Shown here piece after piece: positions 9,944 to 21,246 of a stretch of 64,000 nucleotides of DNA (position 1 is the stretch's first letter; each line of letters opens with the position of its first letter). The stretch lies in contig NW_027018008.1 in assembly GCF_032854445.1 (NCBI RefSeq), positions 1-64,000 of the forward strand, in the 5' to 3' direction. Source of the DNA: Liolophura sinensis (lineage: Eukaryota > Mollusca > Polyplacophora > Chitonida > Chitonidae). Made by a program: the position numbers and the translations under genes. Under the pieces are notes generated by a model. The model worked only from the letters and a program-made list of their open reading frames with translations. It had not been told where the DNA came from and searched no databases.

Positions 9944-12201
9944 GAAGATTGTAATCGGGATAATAGCATGTTCAGTTACAAGATGAACATTGTAATCATT
10001 GTAATAGCATGTTCAGTTACAAAGTGAACATTGTAATTAGTATACAAGCATGCTCAGTTGCAAAATGGACATTGTAATCATTACAATAGCATATTCAGTT
10101 ACAAGATAAACATTGTAATCATTATAATAATGTGCTCCGTTACAAGGTGAACATTGGAATCATTACAATAGCGTGCTCAGTTACAAGATGATCATTGTAA
10201 TCATTAAAAAAACATGCCCAGTTACAAGATGAACATTGTAAAAAGTATAATATCATGTTCAGTTACGAAGTGAACATTGTAATCATTAGAAAAGCATGCT
10301 CAGTTGCAAGATAAGCATTGTAATCATTAAAATATCATTTTCAGTTAAAAGATGAAGATTGTAATCGACATAATAGCATGTTCAGTCACAAGATAAACAT
10401 TGTAATCATTGTAATAGAATGTTCAGTTACAAAGTAAACATTGTAATTATTATATTAGCGTCAACTGTTACAAAATCATCATTGTAATCAATATAATACT
10501 ATGCTCAGTTACAAAATGAATATTGCAATTATTATATTAGCATATTTCATTACAAGATGAACATTGTAATCATTATTATAGCATATGTAGTTACAAGATA
10601 AACATTGTAATCATTATAAAAACATCATCAGTTACAAGGTGAACATTGTAATCAGTATAAAAGCATACTCAGTTGCAAAATGGACATTGTAATCATTATA
10701 ATCATATTCACTTACAAGATGAATATTGTAATCATTATAATAACATCATCAGTTACAAAATAAACATTGTATTCATTATATTAGCACGTTCAAGTACAAG
10801 ATGAACATTGTAATCATTATAAAAGAATGTTTAGTTACAAGGTGAACATTGTAATCATTATAAAAACATGCTCAGTTACAAGATGAACATTGTAATCATT
10901 ATAATAGCATGTTCAGTTACAAGGTGGACATTGTAATCAGTATAAAAGCATGCTCAGTTGGAAAATGGACATTGTAATCATTACATTAGCATATTCACTT
11001 ACAAGATGAACATTGTAATTATTATAATAACATCATCAGTTACAAAATGAACATTGTATTCATTATATTAGCACGTTAAACTACAAGATGAACATTGTAA
11101 TCATTATAATATCATGCTCAGTTTCAAGATGAAGATTGTAATCGACATAATAGCATGTTCAGTTACAAGATGAACATTGTAATCATTGTAATAGCATGTT
11201 CAGTTACAAAGTGAACATTGTAATCCTTATAATTGCATGTTCAGTTACAAGATGAACTTTGTAATCATTATAAAAACATCATCAGTTGCAAGGTGAACAT
11301 TGTTATCAGTATACAAGCATGCTCAGTTGCAAAATGGACAGTGTAATCATTACAATAGCATATTCAGTTACATAATGAACATTGTAATCATTATAATAAT
11401 GTGCTCAGTTACAAGGTGAACATTGTAATCATTACAATAGCGTGCTCAGTTACAAAGTAAACATTGTAATTATTATAAAAACATCATCAGTTACAAGGTG
11501 AACATTGTAATCAGTATAAAAGCATGCTCAGTTGCAAAATGGACATTGTAATCATTACATTAGCATATTCACTTACAAGATGAATATTGTAATCATTATA
11601 ATAACATCATCAGTTATAAAATAAACATTGTATTCATTATATTAGCACGTTCAATTACAAGATGAACATTGTAATCATTATAAAAGCATGTTTAGTTGCA
11701 AGGTGAACATTGTAATCATTATAAAAACATGCTCAGTTACAAGATTAACATTGAAGTCATTATAATAGCATGTTCAGTTACAAGGTGGACATTGTAATCA
11801 GTATTAAAGCATGCTCAGTTGGAAAATGGACATTATAATTATTACATTAGCATATTCAGTTACAAGATGAATATTGTAATCATTATAATAACATCATCAG
11901 TTACAAAATGAACATTGTATTCATTATATTAGCACGTTCAATTACAAGATGATCATTGTAATCATTATAATATAATGTTCAGTTGCAAGATGAATATTGT
12001 AATCGACATAATAGCATGTTCAGTTACAAGATGAACATTGTAATCATTGTAATAGCATGTTCAGTTACAAAGTCAACATTGTAATCCTTATAATTGCATG
12101 TTCAGTTACCAGATGAACATTGTAATCATTTTAAAAACATCATCAGTTGCAAGGTGAACATTGTAATCAGTATACAAGCATGCTCAGTTGCAAAATGGAC
12201 A
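9944..12201 (+). repeat. Gamma module, copy 1 (2,258 bp)
   Basis: About 55 monomers from the second CGGGATAATAG landmark to the alpha start. Markers are AATTAGTATACAAGC (about 10035), TGTGCTCCGTTAC (about 10131), AAAAAAACATGCCC (about 10205), CATTAGAAAAGC (about 10273), ATCATATTCACTT with a 2-bp loss (about 10702), CGTTAAACTAC (about 11070) and GATTAACATTGAAG (about 11743). The first part parallels beta, which suggests that beta and gamma descend from one 55-monomer ancestor. Confidence 0.86.
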
Positions 12202-12447
12202 TTGTAATCATTACAATAGCATATTCAGGTACAAGATGAACATTGTAATCATTATAATAATGTGCTCAGTTACAAGGTGAACATTGTAATCATTACAATA
12301 GCGTGCTCAGTTACAATATGGACATTGTAATCATTACAATAGCATATTTAGGTACAAGATGAACATTGTAATCATTATAATAATGTGCTCAGTTACAAGG
12401 TGAACATTGTAATCATTACAATAGCGTGCTCAGTTACAATATGAACA
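12202..12447 (+). repeat. 123-bp tandem duplication (3 monomers x 2), alpha3
   Basis: Positions 12202-12324 and 12325-12447 repeat the alpha opening (GGTACAAG, TGTGCTC, GCGTGCTC). The second copy reads TTTAGGTAC for TTCAGGTAC. At the join, a hybrid monomer ACAATATGGACATTG combines the ACAATATGAAC and AAAATGGAC variants, as expected from unequal exchange within a monomer. Confidence 0.88.
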
Positions 12448-13780
12448 ATGTAATCATTATAATAGCATGTTCAGTTACAGGATGAACATTGTAATAATTT
12501 AATAGCGTGTTCAGTTACAAAATCAACATTGAAACCATTGTAAGAGAATGTTCAGTGCCAAAATAAACATTGCAATCATTATAATAGCATATTCAGTTAC
12601 AAGATGAACATTATAATAACCTAATACTGTGTTCAGTTACAAAATGAACATTAAAATTGTTATAATAGCACGTTCAGTGACAAGGTGAACATTTAAATCA
12701 TTATAATAGCATGCTCAGTTACAAGGTGAACATTGTAATCATTATAATAGCGTCAACTGTTACAAAATCATCATTGTAATCAATATAATAGCATGCCTAG
12801 TTACAAAATGAATATTGCAATCATTATATTAGCATATTTCATTACAAGATGAACATTGTAATCATTATTATAGCATATGTAGTTATAAGATGAGCATTGT
12901 AATCAGTATAAAAGCATGTTCTGTTGCAAAATGAACATTGTAATCATTATTTTAGCATGTTCAGTTACAAGATGAACATTGTAATCATAATAACAGCATG
13001 GTCAGTTACAAGATGAACACTGTAATCATTGTAATAGCATGCTCAGTTACAAGATGAACATTGTAATCATTATAATAGCATATTCGGTTACAGGATGAAC
13101 ATTGCAATAACCTAATACCGTGTTCAGTTACAAAATGAACATTAAAACTATTATAATATCACTTTCAGTGACATGGTGAACATTGTAATCATTATAATAG
13201 CATGTTCAGTTACAAGGTGATTATTGTAATTACTATAATAGCACGTTCAGTTACAAAACACCCTTTGTAATTATTATAATAGCATCTTCAGTTACAAGAT
13301 AAACATTGTAATCATTATATTAGCACGTTTAGTTGAAACGTGAGGATTGTAATTGATATAATAGCATGTTCAGTTACAAGATAAATATTTTAGTTATTGT
13401 AATGACATGTTCATTTACAAGGTGAACATTGTAATCATTATAATAACATGTTCACTTACAAGATGATCATTGTAATCATCATATTAGGACGTTCAGTTAC
13501 AAGATGAACATTGTAATTATTATAATAGCATGTTCACTTACAAAATGAACATTGTAATTATTATAATATCATGCTTAGTTACAAGATGAACATTGTTATC
13601 AGTATAATAGCATGTTCAGTAACAACATAAACATTGTAATCATTATAATAGCATGCTCAATTACAAGATGAACATTGTAATCAGTATAATAGCATGCTCA
13701 GTTACAAAATTAACAATGTAATCATTATACTAGTATGCTCAGTTACAAGATGAACATTGTAATCATTATAATAACATGTT

Positions 13781-13821
13781 CAGTTACCAGAGAGAACGAC
13801 GTTAAAACCCAAGCACTCACT
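13781..13821 (+). repeat. Divergent monomer, alpha3 (first of two)
   Basis: Identical to the type copy and lies in the first half of the 369-bp tandem duplication. Confidence 0.92.
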
Positions 13822-14149
13822 CAGTTACCAGATGAACATTGTAATCATTATATTAGGATGTTCAGTTACAAGATGAACATTGTAATCAATATAATAGCAT
13901 ATTCAGTTACAAAATGAACATTGTAATTATTATAATATCATGCTTAGTTACAAGATGAACATTGTTATCAGTATAATAGCATGTTCAGTAACAACATAAA
14001 CATTGTAATCATTATAATAGCATGCTCAATTACAAGATGAACATTGTAATCAGTATAATAGCATGCTCAGTTACAAAATTAACAATGTAATCATTATACT
14101 AGTATGCTCAGTTACAAGATGAACATTGTAATCATTATAATAACATGTT

Positions 14150-14190
14150 CAGTTACCAGAGAGAACGACGTTAAAACCCAAGCACTCACT
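14150..14190 (+). repeat. Divergent monomer, alpha3 (second of two)
   Basis: Second copy, exactly nine monomers (369 bp) after the previous one. Confidence 0.92.
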
Positions 14191-15598
14191 CAGTTACCAG
14201 ATGAACATTGTAATCATTATATTAGGATGTTCAGTTACAAGATGAACATTGTAATCAATATAATAGCATATTCAGTTACAAAATGAACATTGTAATTATT
14301 GTAATGTTATGTTTAGTTACAAGATGAACATTGTTATCAGTATAATAGCATGTTCAGTTACAACATGAACACTGTAATCATTATAATAGCATGCTCAATT
14401 ACAAGATGAACATTGTAATCAGTAAAATAGCATGCTCAGTTACAAAATTAACATTGTAATCATTATACTAGTATGCTCAATTACAAGATGAACATTGTAA
14501 TAATTATAATAGCTTGCTCAAATACAAGATGAGCAATGTAATTATTATAATAGCATGCTCAATTAAAAGATAAAAATTGTAATCAGTATAATAGCATGCT
14601 CAGTTACAAAATGAACATTGTAATCATTATACTAGTATGCCCAGTTACAAGATGAACATTGTTATCAGTGTAATGGCATGTTCAGTTACATGAACATTGT
14701 AATCATTATAATAGCGTCAACGGTTACAAAATCATCATTGTAATCAATATAATAGTATGCTCAGTTACAAAATTAATATTGCAGTTACTATATTAGCATA
14801 TTTCATTAGAAGATGAACATTGTAATCAGTATTATAGCATATGTAGTTACAAAATGAACATTGTAATCATTATAAAAACATCATCAGTGACAAGGTGAAC
14901 ATTGTAATCAGTATAAAAGAATTGTCAGTTGCAAAATGGACATTGTAATCATTACATTAGCATACTAACTTACAAGATGAATATTGTAATCATTATAATA
15001 ACATCATCAGTTACAAAAAAAAACATTCTATTCATTATATTAGCACGTTCAATTACAAGATGAACATTGTAATCATTATAAAAGCATGTTCAGTTACAAG
15101 GTGAACATTGTAATCATTATAAAAACATGCTCAGTTACAAGATGAACATTTAAATCATTATAATAGCATGTTCAGTTACAAGGTGGACATTTTAATCAGT
15201 ATAAAAGCATGCTCAGTTGCAAAATGGACATTGTAATCATTACATTAGCATATTCAGTTACAAGATGAATATTGTAACATTATAATAACATCATCAGTTA
15301 CAAAATGAACATTGTATTCATTATATTAGAACGTTCAATTACAAGATGAACATTGTAATCATTATAGTATCATGCTCAGTTGCAAGATGAAGATTGTAAT
15401 CGACATAATAGCATGTTCAGTTACAAGATGAACATTGTAATCATTGTAATAGCATGTTCACTTACACAGTGAACATTGTAAACCTTATAATTGTATGTTC
15501 AGTTACAAGATGAACATTGTAATTATTATAAAAACATCATCAGTTGCAAGGTGAACATTGTAATTAGAATACAAGCATGCTCAGTTGCAAAATGGACA

Positions 15599-16257
15599 TT
15601 GTAATCATTACAATAGCATATTCAGGTACAAGATGAACATTGTAATCATTATAATAATGTGCTCAGTTACAAGCTGAACATTGTAATCATTACAATAGCG
15701 TGCTCAGTTACAATATGAACATTGTAATCATTATAATAGCATGTTCAGTTACAGGATAAACATTGTAATAATTTAATAGCGTGTTCAGTTACAAAATGAA
15801 CATTGAAACCATTATAAGAGAATGTTCAGTGCCAAGATAAACATTGCAATTATTATAATAGCATATTCAGTTACAAGATGAACATTATAATAACCTAATA
15901 CTGTGTTCAGTTACAAAATGAACATTAAAATTGTTATAATAGCACGTTCAGTGACAAGGTGAACATTTAAATCATTATAATAGCATGCTCAGTTACAAGG
16001 TGAACATTGTAATCATTAAAATAGCGTCAACTGTTACAAAATCATCATTGTAATCAATATAATAGCATGCCTAGTTACAAAATGAATATTGCAATCATTA
16101 TATTAGCATTTTTCATTACAAGATGAACATTGTAATCATTATTATAGCATATGTATTTATAAGATGAGCATTGTAATCAGTATAAAAGCATGTTCTGTTG
16201 CAAAATGAACATTGTAATCATTATTTTAGCATGTTCAGTTACAAGATGAACATTGTA
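15599..16257 (+). repeat. Alpha fragment (first 659 bp) before a gamma junction
   Basis: Matches positions 1-659 at an offset of 15,598, including AAGCTGAAC and GGATAAACATTG. Near 16258, inside a shared consensus-type monomer, the order switches from alpha (where CATAATAACAGC would follow) to gamma (ATAAAAACATCATCAG, as near 10610). This is a recombinant junction that keeps the 41-bp phase. Confidence 0.87.
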
Positions 16258-17849
16258 ATCATTATAAAAACATCATCAGTTACAAGGTGAACATTGTAAT
16301 CAGTATAAAAGCATACTCAGTTGCAAAATGGACATTGTAATCATTATAATCATATTCACTTACAAGATGAATATTGTAATCATTATAATAACATCATCAG
16401 TTACAAAATAAACATTGTATTCATTATATTAGCACGTTCAAGTACAAGATGAACATTGTAATCATTATAAAAGAATGTTTAGTTACAAGGTGAACATTGT
16501 AATCATTATAAAAACATGCTCAGTTACAAGATGAACATTGTAATCATTATAATAGCATGTTCAGTTACAAGGTGGACATTGTAATCAGTATAAAAGCATG
16601 CTCAGTTGGAAAATGGACATTGTAATCATTACATTAGCATATTCACTTACAAGATGAACATTGTAATTATTATAATAACATCATCAGTTACAAAATGAAC
16701 ATTGTATTCATTATATTAGCACGTTAAACTACAAGATGAACATTGTAATCATTATAATATCATGCTCAGTTTCAAGATGAAGATTGTAATCGACATAATA
16801 GCATGTTCAGTTACAAGATGAACATTGTAATCATTGTAATAGCATGTTCAGTTACAAAGTGAACATTGTAATCCTTATAATTGCATGTTCAGTTACAAGA
16901 TGAACTTTGTAATCATTATAAAAACATCATCAGTTGCAAGGTGAACATTGTTATCAGTATACAAGCATGCTCAGTTGCAAAATGGACAGTGTAATCATTA
17001 CAATAGCATATTCAGTTACATAATGAACATTGTAATCATTATAATAATGTGCTCAGTTACAAGGTGAACATTGTAATCATTACAATAGCGTGCTCAGTTA
17101 CAAAGTAAACATTGTAATTATTATAAAAACATCATCAGTTACAAGGTGAACATTGTAATCAGTATAAAAGCATGCTCAGTTGCAAAATGGACATTGTAAT
17201 CATTACATTAGCATATTCACTTACAAGATGAATATTGTAATCATTATAATAACATCATCAGTTATAAAATAAACATTGTATTCATTATATTAGCACGTTC
17301 AATTACAAGATGAACATTGTAATCATTATAAAAGCATGTTTAGTTGCAAGGTGAACATTGTAATCATTATAAAAACATGCTCAGTTACAAGATTAACATT
17401 GAAGTCATTATAATAGCATGTTCAGTTACAAGGTGGACATTGTAATCAGTATTAAAGCATGCTCAGTTGGAAAATGGACATTATAATTATTACATTAGCA
17501 TATTCAGTTACAAGATGAATATTGTAATCATTATAATAACATCATCAGTTACAAAATGAACATTGTATTCATTATATTAGCACGTTCAATTACAAGATGA
17601 TCATTGTAATCATTATAATATTATGTTCAGTTGCAAGATGAATATTGTAATCGACATAATAGCATGTTCAGTTACAAGATGAACATTGTAATCATTGTAA
17701 TAGCATGTTCAGTTACAAAGTCAACATTGTAATCCTTATAATTGCATGTTCAGTTACCAGATGAACATTGTAATCATTTTAAAAACATCATCAGTTGCAA
17801 GGTGAACATTGTAATCAGTATACAAGCATGCTCAGTTGCAAAATGGACA
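16258..17849 (+). repeat. Gamma fragment lacking its first ~666 bp
   Basis: Follows gamma copy 1 at a fixed offset of 5,648 from about 10610 to 12201, including the private variant CAAGTACAAG near 10790/16438. One substitution was noted by eye near 11973/17621 (TATAATG versus TATTATG). It leads into a full alpha module. Confidence 0.87.
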
Positions 17850-18095
17850 TTGTAATCATTACAATAGCATATTCAGGTACAATATGAACATTGTAATCAT
17901 TATAATAATGTGCTCAGTTACAAGGTGAACATTGTAATCATTACAATAGCGTGCTCAGTTACAATATGGACATTGTAATCATTACAATAGCATATTTAGG
18001 TACAAGATGAACATTGTAATCATTATAATAATGTGCTCAGTTACAAGGTGAACATTGTAATCATTACAATAGCGTGCTCAGTTACAATATGAACA
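17850..18095 (+). repeat. 123-bp tandem duplication, alpha4
   Basis: Same hybrid ACAATATGGACATTG join (near 17969) as in alpha3. Confidence 0.87.
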
Positions 18096-19428
18096 ATGTA
18101 ATCATTATAATAGCATGTTCAGTTACAGGATGAACATTGTAATAATTTAATAGCGTGTTCAGTTACAAAATCAACATTGAAACCATTGTAAGAGAATGTT
18201 CAGTGCCAAAATAAACATTGCAATCATTATAATAGCATATTCAGTTACAAGATGAACATTATAATAACCTAATACTGTGTTCAGTTACAAAATGAACATT
18301 AAAATTGTTATAATAGCACGTTCAGTGACAAGGTGAACATTTAAATCATTATAATAGCATGCTCAGTTACAAGGTGAACATTGTAATCATTATAATAGCG
18401 TCAACTGTTACAAAATCATCATTGTAATCAATATAATAGCATGCCTAGTTACAAAATGAATATTGCAATCATTATATTAGCATATTTCATTACAAGATGA
18501 ACATTGTAATCATTATTATAGCATATGTAGTTATAAGATGAGCATTGTAATCAGTATAAAAGCATGTTCTGTTGCAAAATGAACATTGTAATCATTATTT
18601 TAGCATGTTCAGTTACAAGATGAACATTGTAATCATAATAACAGCATGGTCAGTTACAAGATGAACACTGTAATCATTGTAATAGCATGCTCAGTTACAA
18701 GATGAACATTGTAATCATTATAATAGCATATTCGGTTACAGGATGAACATTGCAATAACCTAATACCGTGTTCAGTTACAAAATGAACATTAAAACTATT
18801 ATAATATCACTTTCAGTGACATGGTGAACATTGTAATCATTATAATAGCATGTTCAGTTACAAGGTGATTATTGTAATTACTATAATAGCACGTTCAGTT
18901 ACAAAACACCCTTTGTAATTATTATAATAGCATCTTCAGTTACAAGATAAACATTGTAATCATTATATTAGCACGTTTAGTTGAAACGTGAGGATTGTAA
19001 TTGATATAATAGCATGTTCAGTTACAAGATAAATATTTTAGTTATTGTAATGACATGTTCATTTACAAGGTGAACATTGTAATCATTATAATAACATGTT
19101 CACTTACAAGATGATCATTGTAATCATCATATTAGGACGTTCAGTTACAAGATGAACATTGTAATTATTATAATAGCATGTTCACTTACAAAATGAACAT
19201 TGTAATTATTATAATATCATGCTTAGTTACAAGATGAACATTGTTATCAGTATAATAGCATGTTCAGTAACAACATAAACATTGTAATCATTATAATAGC
19301 ATGCTCAATTACAAGATGAACATTGTAATCAGTATAATAGCATGCTCAGTTACAAAATTAACAATGTAATCATTATACTAGTATGCTCAGTTACAAGATG
19401 AACATTGTAATCATTATAATAACATGTT

Positions 19429-19469
19429 CAGTTACCAGAGAGAACGACGTTAAAACCCAAGCACTCACT
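19429..19469 (+). repeat. Divergent monomer, alpha4 (first of two)
   Basis: Copy of the one at 13781 at a 5,648-bp offset. Confidence 0.92.
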
Positions 19470-19797
19470 CAGTTACCAGATGAACATTGTAATCATTATA
19501 TTAGGATGTTCAGTTACAAGATGAACATTGTAATCAATATAATAGCATATTCAGTTACAAAATGAACATTGTAATTATTATAATATCATGCTTAGTTACA
19601 AGATGAACATTGTTATCAGTATAATAGCATGTTCAGTAACAACATAAACATTGTAATCATTATAATAGCATGCTCAATTACAAGATGAACATTGTAATCA
19701 GTATAATAGCATGCTCAGTTACAAAATTAACAATGTAATCATTATACTAGTATGCTCAGTTACAAGATGAACATTGTAATCATTATAATAACATGTT

Positions 19798-19838
19798 CAG
19801 TTACCAGAGAGAACGACGTTAAAACCCAAGCACTCACT
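19798..19838 (+). repeat. Divergent monomer, alpha4 (second of two)
   Basis: Copy of the one at 14150 at a 5,648-bp offset. Confidence 0.92.
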
Positions 19839-21246
19839 CAGTTACCAGATGAACATTGTAATCATTATATTAGGATGTTCAGTTACAAGATGAACATTGT
19901 AATCAATATAATAGCATATTCAGTTACAAAATGAACATTGTAATTATTGTAATGTTATGTTTAGTTACAAGATGAACATTGTTATCAGTATAATAGCATG
20001 TTCAGTTACAACATGAACACTGTAATCATTATAATAGCATGCTCAATTACAAGATGAACATTGTAATCAGTAAAATAGCATGCTCAGTTACAAAATTAAC
20101 ATTGTAATCATTATACTAGTATGCTCAATTACAAGATGAACATTGTAATAATTATAATAGCTTGCTCAAATACAAGATGAGCAATGTAATTATTATAATA
20201 GCATGCTCAATTAAAAGATAAAAATTGTAATCAGTATAATAGCATGCTCAGTTACAAAATGAACATTGTAATCATTATACTAGTATGCCCAGTTACAAGA
20301 TGAACATTGTTATCAGTGTAATGGCATGTTCAGTTACATGAACATTGTAATCATTATAATAGCGTCAACGGTTACAAAATCATCATTGTAATCAATATAA
20401 TAGTATGCTCAGTTACAAAATTAATATTGCAGTTACTATATTAGCATATTTCATTAGAAGATGAACATTGTAATCAGTATTATAGCATATGTAGTTACAA
20501 AATGAACATTGTAATCATTATAAAAACATCATCAGTGACAAGGTGAACATTGTAATCAGTATAAAAGAATTGTCAGTTGCAAAATGGACATTGTAATCAT
20601 TACATTAGCATACTAACTTACAAGATGAATATTGTAATCATTATAATAACATCATCAGTTACAAAAAAAAACATTCTATTCATTATATTAGCACGTTCAA
20701 TTACAAGATGAACATTGTAATCATTATAAAAGCATGTTCAGTTACAAGGTGAACATTGTAATCATTATAAAAACATGCTCAGTTACAAGATGAACATTTA
20801 AATCATTATAATAGCATGTTCAGTTACAAGGTGGACATTTTAATCAGTATAAAAGCATGCTCAGTTGCAAAATGGACATTGTAATCATTACATTAGCATA
20901 TTCAGTTACAAGATGAATATTGTAACATTATAATAACATCATCAGTTACAAAATGAACATTGTATTCATTATATTAGAACGTTCAATTACAAGATGAACA
21001 TTGTAATCATTATAGTATCATGCTCAGTTGCAAGATGAAGATTGTAATCGACATAATAGCATGTTCAGTTACAAGATGAACATTGTAATCATTGTAATAG
21101 CATGTTCACTTACACAGTGAACATTGTAAACCTTATAATTGTATGTTCAGTTACAAGATGAACATTGTAATTATTATAAAAACATCATCAGTTGCAAGGT
21201 GAACATTGTAATTAGAATACAAGCATGCTCAGTTGCAAAATGGACA

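Larger units (their letters stand above)
13552..14289 (+). repeat. 369-bp tandem duplication (9 monomers x 2), alpha3
   Basis: 13552-13920 and 13921-14289 read the same from TTGTAATTATTATAATATC through the divergent monomer to ACAAAATGAACA. The second copy resumes the normal order with ATTGTAATGTTATG. Absent from alpha1, alpha2, alpha5 and alpha6. Confidence 0.88.
12202..15598 (+). repeat. Alpha3 module with internal duplications
   Basis: Carries the alpha marker series at an offset of 12,324 from alpha1. It is lengthened by a 123-bp tandem duplication at its start and a 369-bp tandem duplication around the divergent monomer, so that monomer is present twice. The 3' part mixes an alpha2-like stretch (ACTAGTATGCCC near 14634) with an alpha1-like stretch (GCGTCAACGG near 14714), joined through a shortened CAGTTACATGAAC monomer near 14682. 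Confidence 0.85.
10610..16257 (+). repeat. 5,648-bp duplication, first copy
   Basis: Contains the distal gamma, alpha3 and an alpha head. It is repeated directly at 16258-21905, with only a few substitutions seen by eye and no net indel. The ends lie in equivalent consensus-type monomers, consistent with unequal exchange. Confidence 0.87.
19200..19937 (+). repeat. 369-bp tandem duplication, alpha4
   Basis: Copy of 13552-14289 at a 5,648-bp offset. Its presence in both shows that it preceded the 5,648-bp duplication. Confidence 0.88.
17850..21246 (+). repeat. Alpha4 module, near-identical to alpha3
   Basis: Repeats 12202-15598 at a 5,648-bp offset with both internal duplications (123 and 369 bp). 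One difference seen by eye is ACAATATGAAC for ACAAGATGAAC near 17881. Its end joins at 21247 to a sequence identical to position 1 onward. Confidence 0.88.
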
